Shown: positions 23,499-31,239 of the stretch, one piece after another
How positions within the stretch are numbered: position 1 is the stretch's first letter
Layout: the number at the start of each line of letters is the position of its first letter
Assembly: GCF_902506105.1 (NCBI RefSeq)
Contig: NZ_LR733304.1
Span: 868,001-932,000, forward strand
Origin: Aeromicrobium sp. 9AM
GTDB lineage: Bacteria; Actinomycetota; Actinomycetes; Propionibacteriales; Nocardioidaceae
Direction of reading: 5' to 3'
DNA length: 64,000 nucleotides
Translations under genes and position numbers: made by a program
The notes under the pieces: generated by a model
What the model saw: the letters and a program-made list of their open reading frames with translations, nothing else
What the model was told of the DNA's origin: nothing
Databases searched by the model: none

Positions 23499-24503
23499 TC
23501 AGCGAGTGCTGCCTCGGTCCACGAGTTCAGCTGCGATGAAACGGACTTCCGAGGGATCCGTCGTGCCGGGGTTCTGGATGCGGCGCGTCAGACGCTCCAC
23601 GGCCAGGCGGCCCAGCTTGTCCGGAGAGGACTCGACGGCCGTGTAGGGCAGCGAGAAGCTCCGGGCAAAGTCTTTGGAATAGAGGCTGACGACCGAGAGG
23701 TCGTCGGGGACCTTGACGCCCCGGCTGTGCAGCACGGCGGGCAGCACCGCGACCGATGCGTCGTTGTGCACGATCAGGCCGGTGGCGTTGGGCGTCTCGT
23801 CGAGGATGCGGTTGAGGCTCTCGTCGATCGCCGGCTGCCGGGACTCGCCGTAGTGGGCCGAGAACTTCATGCCGTGCTTGGTGGCCTGCTCGAGCGCCGC
23901 GTCACGGAACCGCCAGGCGTACGAGCCGCCGCGCTCGTAGACGTGCCGCGGGGGAGTGATCAGGCAGATCTCCTCGTGACCGAGCTCGTGCAGGTGATCC
24001 ACGAGGGTGCGTGCGGCGTCAGGGAAGTCGAGGTCGAAGACTTCGAGTCCGTCGGTGTCGCCCGGGAGGCCGACAAGCACGCCGGGCTGACGGGCGGCTC
24101 GCAGCGCCGTGAGGCGCGGGTCGTCGTGGGCGACGTCGAGCAGGATCAGGCCGTCGACCATGCCGGACTGGGCGACGCGGGTGAGGGCGGCGGCGCCGTC
24201 GGCCTCGGTCATCATCAAGATGTCGTAGCCCAGCGAGCGGGCCGACTCCGTGATCGGCAGCAGGTACTGCAGCATGGCGGGCGCGAACTCGTCCTCGTGG
24301 AACTGCAGCAGCAGTCCGAAGACCATCGTCTGGGAGGTCTTGAGTGCTCGAGCACCCGCGTTGGGAGTGAAGTTCAACGACTTGATCGCGTCGTCGATCC
24401 GACGGCGGGTGTCGAGCGAGATCGTGCGCTTGCCGGAGAGGGCGTACGACACCGTGCTGCGCGACACGCCTGCCGCTTTTGCCACGTCTCCGATGGTCGC
24501 CAC
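23499..24503 (-). CDS. LacI-family transcriptional regulator of the glycan locus
   Basis: 334 residues. The N-terminal helix-turn-helix is ATIGDVAKAAGVSRSTVSYALSG with hinge helix NAGARALKTSQ, followed by a periplasmic-binding-protein-like effector domain. The GTG start at 24503 has AGGAGG upstream. It is directly upstream of the sugar transport operon on the same strand, with its own predicted operators at 24522-24547. It most likely represses the operon until an arabinose/xylose-type oligosaccharide or sugar binds. Confidence 0.9.
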   Translation of the reverse strand: MATIGDVAKAAGVSRSTVSYALSGKRTISLDTRRRIDDAIKSLNFTPNAGARALKTSQTMVFGLLLQFHEDEFAPAMLQYLLPITESARSLGYDILMMTEADGAAALTRVAQSGMVDGLILLDVAHDDPRLTALRAARQPGVLVGLPGDTDGLEVFDLDFPDAARTLVDHLHELGHEEICLITPPRHVYERGGSYAWRFRDAALEQATKHGMKFSAHYGESRQPAIDESLNRILDETPNATGLIVHNDASVAVLPAVLHSRGVKVPDDLSVVSLYSKDFARSFSLPYTAVESSPDKLGRLAVERLTRRIQNPGTTDPSEVRFIAAELVDRGSTR

Positions 24504-24521
24504 CGCTGACAGCCCTCCTGA

Positions 24522-24547
24522 TCGAACCGGTTCGACGAACCGGTTCG
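24522..24547. promoter_or_regulatory. Two adjoining LacI-type operators (autoregulation)
   Basis: A perfect 14-bp palindrome TCGAACCGGTTCGA (24522-24535) is directly followed by CGAACCGGTTCG (24536-24547). They lie 19-44 bases upstream of the lacI-type GTG start, which suggests autoregulation by two repressor dimers on neighbouring sites. The related site at 23447-23460 is before the target operon. Confidence 0.75.
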
Positions 24548-24646
24548 ACGAATGTAAGCCAGGTCACACCGGAGTGGCAAGGGTCAGGGAGGAGATTTTT
24601 TGTTTCCGCTGGTCAGCCCGCCCAGGTGATCGTCGTACGATCGAGC

Positions 24647-25270
24647 ATGGCTCTCTGGACGGATCGGATCCTGCCGCGCCTGGTGGACAAGTCGCTGTCG
24701 ACGGGCGACGTGATGAAGGAGCGCGAGCGAGTCTGCGCCGGGCTCGCCGGGCAGGTCATCGAGCTCGGCTTCGGGTCAGGCCTCAACATCGAGAAGTATC
24801 CGCCCGCCGTCGAGTCGGTGGCGGCGGTCGAGCCGTCGGATGTCGCGTGGGCGATGTCGGCCGATCGCCGCTCGGCATCGCGTACGCCCATCACGCGGTC
24901 GGGGCTCGACGGGCAGGCGCTCAACGAGTCTGATGGCTCATTCGACGCAGCGCTGTCGACGTTCACCCTCTGCACGATTCCCGATGTCGAGCTGGCTCTG
25001 CGTGAGGTCCACAGGGTGCTCAGGCCAAGCGGCACGTTCCACTTCCTCGAGCACGGGCTGGCACCCGAACCGGGCGTCGTGCGCTGGCAGCACCGGATGG
25101 AACCCGTGCAGAAGGCGGTCGCCGGCGGATGTCACCTCTCGCGCGACATCCCGGCCCTGGTGAGCGACGCCGGGTTCGAGGTCACCGCGCTCGACCAGCG
25201 CTACCTTCCCGGGCCCAAGGTCGGGCGGCCGTGGACGTACGTCCACTCGGGCACCGCTGTACGCCGCTGA
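24647..25270 (+). CDS. Class I SAM-dependent methyltransferase
   Basis: 207 residues. The SAM-binding motif I is VIELGFGSGLN, with an acidic motif II (AAVEPSD), a motif IV region SFDAALSTFTLCTIPDVELALREVHRVLRPSGTFHFLEHG typical of UbiE/Methyltransf_11 enzymes. The ATG at 24647 follows TACGAT by five bases, and the upstream frame runs into the operator region, so this start is preferred. Substrate cannot be told from sequence. It is divergent from the lacI-type gene but probably unrelated to it. Confidence 0.85.
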   Translation: MALWTDRILPRLVDKSLSTGDVMKERERVCAGLAGQVIELGFGSGLNIEKYPPAVESVAAVEPSDVAWAMSADRRSASRTPITRSGLDGQALNESDGSFDAALSTFTLCTIPDVELALREVHRVLRPSGTFHFLEHGLAPEPGVVRWQHRMEPVQKAVAGGCHLSRDIPALVSDAGFEVTALDQRYLPGPKVGRPWTYVHSGTAVRR

Positions 25271-25279
25271 GCAGCTAGG

Positions 25280-25489
25280 TCAGGAGGCCTTGCGCTCGGC
25301 CGCCGGCTCCTCGGCCGGCTCCTCGCGCTGCCGGATCAGGCTGAGCACGGGGGCGGGCAGGTTGCCCTCGCGGATCTGGGCGACCCAGACGCGGACGTGG
25401 CGGATGACGTTGGGAAGGGCCAGGAGGACCGCCACGAAGGCAGCGCATAGAAGAAGTCCGGCCAGCGGGCGGATGACAAGGTCGATCAT
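25280..25489 (-). CDS. Small single-pass membrane protein
   Basis: 69 residues from ATG 25489 (MIDLVIRPLAG). One membrane segment at about 3-23, then a basic amphipathic stretch NVIRHVRVWVAQIREGNLP and an acidic Glu/Ala-rich tail. A GAGGA sequence lies about ten bases upstream of this start; the open extension upstream lacks sensible composition. No family recognised. It ends ten bases past the stop of the convergent methyltransferase. Confidence 0.55.
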   Translation of the reverse strand: MIDLVIRPLAGLLLCAAFVAVLLALPNVIRHVRVWVAQIREGNLPAPVLSLIRQREEPAEEPAAERKAS

Positions 25490-25627
25490 GGAACCATTCC
25501 TCGGCAGGGGGAAGCAGGTGACGATCGGGGAAGACCGGCCCAGCTGCTTGAGGCGAAACGTACGCATCAACATGTACGCCTCTATGTGCCGAGACTCAAG
25601 CCGACAGGCCCCGGTGCGAGATGAATC

Positions 25628-25951
25628 TCAGAGCCGCCTGCGGAGCCGTTCGGCCGGCCAGAGCTTCTGCGAGCGCTTCGGCCCTGCGGCTTCTGGGATT
25701 CCGGCCGCGCGGGTCGTCTCGGTGCGTACGGCCTCGGTGTCCAGCGCCATCACCATCTGGCGCGACCGCACCTCCGACGCCGCCGAGGCGCACTCGATGA
25801 CGATCACGGGATCGGTGTCGCGGGTCGTGCCGAGAGCCTTGATGCCCGGATGGTCGAGCCGGTGGATCGCCCGCAGGATGCGCTGCTGACGCGTCTCGGA
25901 CGAGAGCCGGTACGTCGACGTCCACGGCGCGTGGGGCGGAATGGACGGCAT
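25628..25951 (-). CDS. Hypothetical basic protein under a palindromic operator
   Basis: 107 residues, soluble, Arg-rich, no recognised domain; the central part (QRILRAIHRLDHPGIKALG ... VIVIECASAASEVRSRQMV) could form a small alpha/beta unit. The ATG at 25951 has TAGGCT (minus strand, 25958-25963) six bases upstream and no Shine-Dalgarno, matching the leaderless pattern seen elsewhere in the window, which supports it as a real gene. A perfect 18-bp palindrome covers the adjoining promoter region. It is divergent from the OsmC gene. Confidence 0.55.
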   Translation of the reverse strand: MPSIPPHAPWTSTYRLSSETRQQRILRAIHRLDHPGIKALGTTRDTDPVIVIECASAASEVRSRQMVMALDTEAVRTETTRAAGIPEAAGPKRSQKLWPAERLRRRL

Positions 25952-25969
25952 GCCTGAAGCCTAGAAGTC

Positions 25970-25987
25970 CACATGTCCGGACATGTG
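25970..25987. promoter_or_regulatory. Perfect 18-bp palindrome, probable operator
   Basis: CACATGTCCGGACATGTG is a perfect dyad in the divergent region between the hypothetical gene (start 25951, minus) and the OsmC gene (start 26066, plus). It lies seven bases upstream of the predicted minus-strand -10 hexamer, so a bound dimer would cover the -35 region of that promoter. No candidate regulator is encoded next to it. Confidence 0.6.
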
Positions 25988-26065
25988 TGCTTCGTGGATA
26001 CGGCGTGTGAACTTTGGATGCCGGAATCGTGAACGCGGCATCGCGGTTCACGGCTATGGTCGGGT

Positions 26066-26593
26066 ATGACCGATAACGCGCTGAGTGCCGTGCAGGGCCC
26101 GCTCAAGCAGCAGTATCGCGACGACCCCGAGTCCGCGGTCGTCACGCTCCGGTCGACCGGCCACCTCGGCGACGGTGTCAGCTGCTCCCTCGACACCGGC
26201 CGGGCCATGGCGGCTGCGGGCCTGCACCCTGCGGCCGGGGGCGACGGCACCCAGCTGTGCTCGGGCGACATGCTGCTCGAGGCGCTCGCCGCGTGCGCCG
26301 GTGTCACGTTGAGCGCTGTCGCGACGTCCATCGGCATCGAGGTGCGGGGCGGCGACATCATCGCCGAGGGCGACCTCGACTTCCGCGGCACGCTGGCGGT
26401 CGACAAGGAGGCGCCCGTCGGGTTCCGGGAGATCCGCCTGTCCTTCGAGCTCGACACCGATGCGGACGCCGAGCAGCTGGCGACGCTTGAACGGCTGACC
26501 GAGCGCTACTGCGTCGTGCTGCAGACCATCAAGACGACTCCTCGGCTGAGCGTGTCGACGTCGACCCCCGGGGTATCCCCTCGGCATGACTGA
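26066..26593 (+). CDS. OsmC/Ohr-family protein
   Basis: 175 residues, with the OsmC fold features: an N-terminal strand-rich part with SVDL-like segments, then GDMLLEALAACAGVTLSAVATSIGI (the helix with the redox Cys near residue 77) and a C-terminal ERYCVVLQTIKTTPRLSV with a second Cys near 151. OsmC-like proteins reduce organic hydroperoxides via two cysteines; many YhfA-type members, which this resembles by the LEALAACAG motif, lack a proven substrate. ATG 26066 follows TATGGT by five bases, without a Shine-Dalgarno. Confidence 0.82.
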   Translation: MTDNALSAVQGPLKQQYRDDPESAVVTLRSTGHLGDGVSCSLDTGRAMAAAGLHPAAGGDGTQLCSGDMLLEALAACAGVTLSAVATSIGIEVRGGDIIAEGDLDFRGTLAVDKEAPVGFREIRLSFELDTDADAEQLATLERLTERYCVVLQTIKTTPRLSVSTSTPGVSPRHD

Positions 26594-26750
26594 TCCTGAT
26601 CCCCAGCAAGCGCGCAACGACAACACGGACGAGGACGGCGAGCTGGCCAACCAAGGACCCGTACCGCCCGAGCCCGAAGACGTACCCGACACCGGCGAGC
26701 GTCGCGGTGACCTCGCCCCGCAGGCGGGCGGACCCGCCGAGGAGGACTGA
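26586..26750 (+). CDS. Small acidic, proline-rich 54-residue protein
   Basis: The reading frame opens with ATG at 26586, eight bases inside the end of the OsmC gene, and ends at 26750. The product is highly acidic and Pro/Gly-rich (EDGELANQGPVPPEPED), with no hydrophobic segment; probably disordered. CCCCGGGGTA upstream is not a convincing ribosome binding site, so expression may depend on coupling to the upstream gene. No family recognised. Confidence 0.45.
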   Translation: MTDPDPQQARNDNTDEDGELANQGPVPPEPEDVPDTGERRGDLAPQAGGPAEED

Positions 26751-26753
26751 GCC

Positions 26754-27998
26754 TCAGCTCCCGGCCGGCCCCGCGTGGCTGCCGCGCCGCGTCGGCACGT
26801 AGGCCTCCTCCTGCTCGTCCTCGCCGCTGGGTGCCATCAGCACCGCGAACGCCGTCGTGATCGGCACGGCAAGCACGAGGCCGATCGCGCCGACGATCGT
26901 CCGGACGATCTCGGTGCCGATCTCCTCGGTCGTCGCCATCGTGCCGAGGCTCTGCTGGTACGCGGTGATCAGCAGCAGGATCGTCATGGCCGAGCCGGCA
27001 TACGCGAACACCAGGGTGTAGACGCTGGACGCGATGTGGTCCCGGCCGATGCGCATCGCCGAGGCGAACAGCTGGGCTCCGCGCATCGTCGGCTGCACGG
27101 CTCGCAGCTCCCACACAGCACTGGCCTGCGTCACTGTGACGTCGTTGAGCACGCCGAGACCCGCGATGACCATCGTGGCGGCCACGACGCCTTGGAGGTG
27201 GATGCCGGGCACGCTGGCGACGAGCACCTGGTCGTTCTCCGAGCCGACACCGGACAGGTTGGTCCACGCGGTCGCCCCGAGGCCCAGCAACCCGGTCAGC
27301 CCGATGCCGACGAGCGTGCCGAACAACGCCGAGGTCGTACGTATCGACACCCCGTGCGCGAGGTAGAGAACGACGATCATGATCGCCGTGGAGCCGACCA
27401 TGGCGACGAGCAGCGGTGACTCGCCGGCGAGGAACGCGGGCAGGATGAACTTGGTCAGCGCCAGCATCGTCACCGCGATGCCGACCAGCGCGAACAGGCC
27501 GCGCCAGCGAGCCACCACCACGACCAGCACCGAGAAGATCGCTGCGAGTGCCGTGAGCGGCAGGCCGCGGCGGAAGTCGAGGAACTCGTACGACACCGCC
27601 TGGCCCTTGGGCGCGATGCGCAGGATCTTGACCTCGTCGCCGGCCTTGATGCCGGCCTTGTAGCGCGCGGCGTCGAGGTCGAATGTCGCCGTGCCGTCGT
27701 CGGTCGAGGCGGTGATGTGGGCACAGTCGCCCTTGACCTGGGGCAGCCCGTCGGGGCCCTGGCCGCCGCTGTTGCAGTCGAACGGGTCGACTCCGGTGAC
27801 CTTGGCGTCGACCGTCGTGACGCCCTGCCCGCCGTACGGGTTCGCGTCTCGCGGCACCTTGGTGGAGTCCGGCCACAGCACCACCATCGCGACGATGGCC
27901 ATGGCAGCGATGCCCAGCACGATGACGGCGAGGGTGGCAGCGAGACCACGACGGGGCGGTCCGTGGTCGACCACGGCGTGCGAGTGAGAATGTGCCAC
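26754..27998 (-). CDS. YibE/F-like multi-pass membrane protein
   Basis: 414 residues from GTG 27998 (product begins MAHSHSHAVVDHG; alternative starts upstream run into the divergent gene). The first membrane segment at about 18-42 is followed by an extracytoplasmic domain of about 90 residues (with the pair DPFDCN and KGDCAHI) and then seven or eight membrane helices with the YibE/F pattern (VSIRTTSALFGTLVGIGLTG, GLGVLNDVTVTQASAVWEL, GRDHIASSVYTLVFAYAG). The family is widespread in Gram-positives; its transport role is not established. It ends three bases beyond the stop of the small acidic gene. Confidence 0.85.
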   Translation of the reverse strand: MAHSHSHAVVDHGPPRRGLAATLAVIVLGIAAMAIVAMVVLWPDSTKVPRDANPYGGQGVTTVDAKVTGVDPFDCNSGGQGPDGLPQVKGDCAHITASTDDGTATFDLDAARYKAGIKAGDEVKILRIAPKGQAVSYEFLDFRRGLPLTALAAIFSVLVVVVARWRGLFALVGIAVTMLALTKFILPAFLAGESPLLVAMVGSTAIMIVVLYLAHGVSIRTTSALFGTLVGIGLTGLLGLGATAWTNLSGVGSENDQVLVASVPGIHLQGVVAATMVIAGLGVLNDVTVTQASAVWELRAVQPTMRGAQLFASAMRIGRDHIASSVYTLVFAYAGSAMTILLLITAYQQSLGTMATTEEIGTEIVRTIVGAIGLVLAVPITTAFAVLMAPSGEDEQEEAYVPTRRGSHAGPAGS

Positions 27999-28007
27999 GA
28001 TGAAAGA

Positions 28008-28766
28008 GTGCCACGTGACGACACAGAGCCTGAGCACCTGCCGGGAGCGGTGGGCGGTGCCACCCGTGTCGGACGCACGGTTCGCCGCCCGACCGGCCCT
28101 TGGACGCCGGCCGTCCACGAGCTGCTGACCTACCTGCACGACAACGGGCTGCGGGGCATCCCCGAGCTGCACGGGATGGACGAGGACGGCCGCGAGATCC
28201 TCGAGTACGTCGAGGGGCGCGGCGTGCCGGTCGACAAGGAGATCGTCCTCGACAACGTCCTCGCCGAGGCGGTCACCTGGCTGCGCGACTTCCATGACCT
28301 GGTCGAGGGCTTCCGGCCGCAGGGCGTACGCCAGTGGCGTGGCGGTGAGGCCGAGCTGGCCGAGGACCAGGTCATCTGCCACCACGATCCCGGCGCCTAC
28401 AACTGGATCATCCAGAGCGGGCACTTCGTCGCGATGATCGACTGGGACATGGCCGGACCGGGGCGGCCCATCGAGGACCTCGCGTTCCTGGCGTGGACCG
28501 GCATCCCGCTCTATCGCGAGATCCCCATCGACGATGTCGTGCGCCGCCTCGACCTGCTCGTCGATGCCTACGGCGAGTGGGGGCCGATGACGGTGCTCGA
28601 CGCCGTCGTCGAGCGCATGACCGCCGCGAGCGATCGCATCGCCGCTGGTCAGGCGCGCGGAGACGAGGGATTCCTCAACCTCGGCAAGGTCGGCGAGCCG
28701 CAGCGGACCCGTGACCGGGTCGCGGCGTTCCGAGAGCGCATACCGGCGATCGAGGCCGCGCTGTGA
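28008..28766 (+). CDS. Aminoglycoside-phosphotransferase-family kinase
   Basis: 252 residues from GTG 28008. The kinase signature is complete: the catalytic loop ICHHDPGAYNWI (HxDxxxxN) and the metal-binding IDWDMAGPG. The N-terminal lobe is short, with ILEYVEG as the hinge region. Such proteins phosphorylate small molecules (aminoglycosides, choline, homoserine and others), and sequence alone does not show the substrate. Its stop overlaps the start of the cupin gene (GTGA), so the two form an operon. The start lies only ten bases from that of the divergent YibE/F gene. Confidence 0.82.
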   Translation: MPRDDTEPEHLPGAVGGATRVGRTVRRPTGPWTPAVHELLTYLHDNGLRGIPELHGMDEDGREILEYVEGRGVPVDKEIVLDNVLAEAVTWLRDFHDLVEGFRPQGVRQWRGGEAELAEDQVICHHDPGAYNWIIQSGHFVAMIDWDMAGPGRPIEDLAFLAWTGIPLYREIPIDDVVRRLDLLVDAYGEWGPMTVLDAVVERMTAASDRIAAGQARGDEGFLNLGKVGEPQRTRDRVAAFRERIPAIEAAL

Positions 28767-29185
28767 CCCGCCCGGAGCTGGCGGAGGCGCTCGACCTCGA
28801 GCCGCATCCCGAGGGCGGCTGGTTCCGGCAGACCTGGGCGTCGCCGGTCTCGGTCACATTGCCCGACGGCCGCGTACGTCCGACTGCGACGCTGATCTAC
28901 TTCCTGCTGCCCGCAGGCGAGGCCTCGGCCTGGCACCGGGTCGCCTCCGACGAGATCTGGCTGGCGCACACCGGAGCCGTGGTCATCGAGCTCGGCGGAT
29001 TCGACGCGGCTCCCGGCATCTGCGAGGCGCATGTCGTCGGTCAGGATCTCGAGGCCGGCGAGCTGCCGCAGCTCCTCGTGCCGGCCGGGGTGTGGCAGCG
29101 GACGCGTCCGTCGGAGGACGACGCGCTGGTCAGCTGCCTGGTGTCACCGGGCTTCGACTTCGACGACTTCGAGCTCGCCGACTGA
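28763..29185 (+). CDS. Cupin_5 (DUF985) protein
   Basis: 140 residues, single double-stranded beta-helix. Family features: HPEGGWFRQTW at the start, TLIYFLLPAGEASAWHRVASDEIWLAHTGAVVIEL (cupin motif 1 with the His and Glu that usually bind metal) and PAGVWQRTRPS ... LVSCLVSPGFDFDDFEL. The final FDFDDFEL is characteristic of DUF985 proteins. Function of the family is uncertain; a sugar-nucleotide epimerase-like or metal-dependent role has been suggested. Coupled to the upstream kinase gene; its 3' end overlaps the convergent DUF2071 gene by 42 bases. Confidence 0.88.
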   Translation: MTRPELAEALDLEPHPEGGWFRQTWASPVSVTLPDGRVRPTATLIYFLLPAGEASAWHRVASDEIWLAHTGAVVIELGGFDAAPGICEAHVVGQDLEAGELPQLLVPAGVWQRTRPSEDDALVSCLVSPGFDFDDFELAD

Positions 29186-29917
29186 CTCGCGTACGACGAC
29201 GGGGGCGCCGAACTCGGTGCGGACCGTCTCGGCGTACATCACCAGGTCGGGGGTGCGGCTCACGATCCCCGGCAACCCGGCTGCGGCGACGAGGTCGTCG
29301 TCGAGCGACTCCACGGTCGCGGTGCGCAGCGGCCACGGTGCGTGGTGGTTGGGGATCCAGAGCGTACGGCCGAGGTAGCGGGTGTGCAGCCCGAACCGGG
29401 CAGTCACGAACAGTTCGGCCTCCGACGGCTCCGCGATGGGATCGCCGATCGTGACCGAGATCCGCGCACTGGCACCTCGCGGCTTGGGCCAGCGGCGCCG
29501 CGTCGTGTAGTCGATGCGGTTGCCGTCCTGGGCGATGCGCATCCGCGCCCACATGTACGGCGTGCCGAACGCGACGCGTGCACCCAGTGCGACGAGCAGG
29601 CGGCTCGTCTCGAGCGACCTGAACACGATGCCGTGGTGCCCCTCGTCGTCGACGGAGTAGAGCCGGACGTTGGTCTCGGCGAAGTCGCCGAAGAACGGCA
29701 CCGCGGGGCCGCGGCCGAAGCCGGCGCGACGCATCTCGAACGGGATCAGCCCGACGTACGTCACTCCGTCGAGCACGTCCGGTCGGGTGCCTTCCGGCAG
29801 CAGCGGGGCGATGAGGGCAGGGTCGACGGCCCAGTGGATGAACGTCAGCCGGGTCCAGTCCTGACGCATCAGGCGGGGTCCGACGAGCTCGGCCGGCAGG
29901 GAATTGAACGCGTTCAT
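29144..29917 (-). CDS. DUF2071 (YqjF-like) protein
   Basis: 257 residues from ATG 29917 (MNAFNSLPAEL). Matches DUF2071: MRQDWTRLTFIHWAVDPALIAPLLPEG near the N-terminus, YVGLIPFEMRRAG, FAETNVRLYSVDDEGHHGIVFRSLE and an acetoacetate-decarboxylase-like barrel beyond. The family has the fold of acetoacetate decarboxylase but its chemistry is unknown. A GGAAA sequence precedes the start. The 3' end overlaps the convergent cupin gene. Confidence 0.85.
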   Translation of the reverse strand: MNAFNSLPAELVGPRLMRQDWTRLTFIHWAVDPALIAPLLPEGTRPDVLDGVTYVGLIPFEMRRAGFGRGPAVPFFGDFAETNVRLYSVDDEGHHGIVFRSLETSRLLVALGARVAFGTPYMWARMRIAQDGNRIDYTTRRRWPKPRGASARISVTIGDPIAEPSEAELFVTARFGLHTRYLGRTLWIPNHHAPWPLRTATVESLDDDLVAAAGLPGIVSRTPDLVMYAETVRTEFGAPVVVRESVGELEVVEVEAR

Positions 29918-29973
29918 ATTTCCAGTGTGCCACCGCTGGGGATCGGACGGGGCCTGGAACCGCAACGACTACG

Positions 29974-31218
29974 TCACACGCGGCCGAGCCACCCCGACGT
30001 CTGCTCGTTGCGGAATGTGCCGGTCGGGTCGAGGCGATCGGCCAGTGACCGGAACTCGGCGATGCGCGGGTAGGCCGCGTCGAGCCGGTCGCGGTCGCTC
30101 GTGAAGACCTTGCCCCAGTGCGGCCGGGCGGCGTACGGCGACAGGGCATCGTCGAGCGCCGGCAGCAGTGCCGTCACCTCGGGGACGTGCATGCGCCAGG
30201 TGAAGTGGATCGCGAGGCAGTCGAGGTCATGGCTCGGGCTGAGCCACAGGTCGTCGGCCGCGATCGTGCGCAGCTCGCTGACGAACAGGTGCGGGCGGAT
30301 GGCCGGGGCGAGCGAACGTACCGCGTCGATCGCTGCGAGTGCGTGGAACCGGGGCACGAGGTACTCGGTCTGCAGCTCCTCGCCGTTGCTCGGGGTGAAG
30401 CCGAGGCGGAAGTGCGGCAACCGGTCCCACCAGACGCCGGGCGCACCGAGCTGCTTGGTCGTGAACTCGGCCGACTCGTCGGGCAACGGGTGCAGCTCGC
30501 GGGTCGCCGGTGCAGCGCCGAAGAAGTCGGCCGGGGGAGTGACGTCGGCCCGCGACTTGAGCCACGCCTGACCCGCACCGGCATCGCCCCAGTCGGTGAA
30601 CATGCTGACGCTGTAGGCGCTCGCCGTGATCGCGTCGAGGTTGGCGGCGATCGACTCCCACGACACGCCCTCGTAGACGTCCTGGCGCACCTGGAACGTC
30701 GGCACGATGTCGAGCGTGACCTTGGTGACGATGCCGAGGCAGCCGAGCGACACGACCATGCCGGCGAAGTCGGTGTCGCCGCGGCGCACCGTCAGCACCG
30801 AGCCGTCGCCGGTCACGAGCTCGAGCGCGGCCACCGAGCTGGCGAGGCTGCCGTTGTGGTCGCCCGAGCCGTGAGTGCCGGTCGCGATTGCACCGGCGAC
30901 CGAGATGTGGGGGAGCGAGGCGAGGTTGTGCAGTGCCCAGCCCGCGCGGTCGAGCTCCTCGACCAGCTCCCCGTAGCGCAGGCCGGCCGAGACGGTCACC
31001 TCACGCGCCGACTCGTCGACCTCGACGAGTGCCGGGAGCTTCGCGACCGAGACCTGTACACCCGACGTGTCGGCGATCCGGTTGAACGAGTGCCGGCTGC
31101 CGAGCCCGCGTACGACGGGCTCGGCGGCCACGACCTCGCAGAGCTCGTCGACCGAAGCCGGTTCGAGCAGCGCCGAGGCGCCGTACGTCAGATTGCCTGC
31201 CCAGTTGGTCCCGGTCAT
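29974..31218 (-). CDS. FAD-dependent alditol (xylitol/sorbitol) oxidase
   Basis: 414 residues. VAO/PCMH-type FAD domain at the N-terminus: GSRHSFNRIADT, in which the His near residue 43 is the covalent flavin attachment site in the Streptomyces enzyme AldO, and HNLASLPHISVAGAIATGTHGSG, the flavin-phosphate loop. The C-terminal part has the ALO-type substrate domain ending in LDPTGTFRNEQTSGWLG. AldO-type enzymes oxidise xylitol, sorbitol and related polyols to aldoses with release of hydrogen peroxide. It follows the ABC-F gene by 21 bases on the same strand and may be cotranscribed. Confidence 0.88.
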   Translation of the reverse strand: MTGTNWAGNLTYGASALLEPASVDELCEVVAAEPVVRGLGSRHSFNRIADTSGVQVSVAKLPALVEVDESAREVTVSAGLRYGELVEELDRAGWALHNLASLPHISVAGAIATGTHGSGDHNGSLASSVAALELVTGDGSVLTVRRGDTDFAGMVVSLGCLGIVTKVTLDIVPTFQVRQDVYEGVSWESIAANLDAITASAYSVSMFTDWGDAGAGQAWLKSRADVTPPADFFGAAPATRELHPLPDESAEFTTKQLGAPGVWWDRLPHFRLGFTPSNGEELQTEYLVPRFHALAAIDAVRSLAPAIRPHLFVSELRTIAADDLWLSPSHDLDCLAIHFTWRMHVPEVTALLPALDDALSPYAARPHWGKVFTSDRDRLDAAYPRIAEFRSLADRLDPTGTFRNEQTSGWLGRV

Positions 31219-31239
31219 GTCACCAGTGTGCTGGTCGGC

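Noticed and set aside
21291..24509. 1072-codon open frame on the plus strand across the transporter and lacI genes
   Set aside because: Entirely antisense to four clearly recognised genes; composition is that of a shadow frame.
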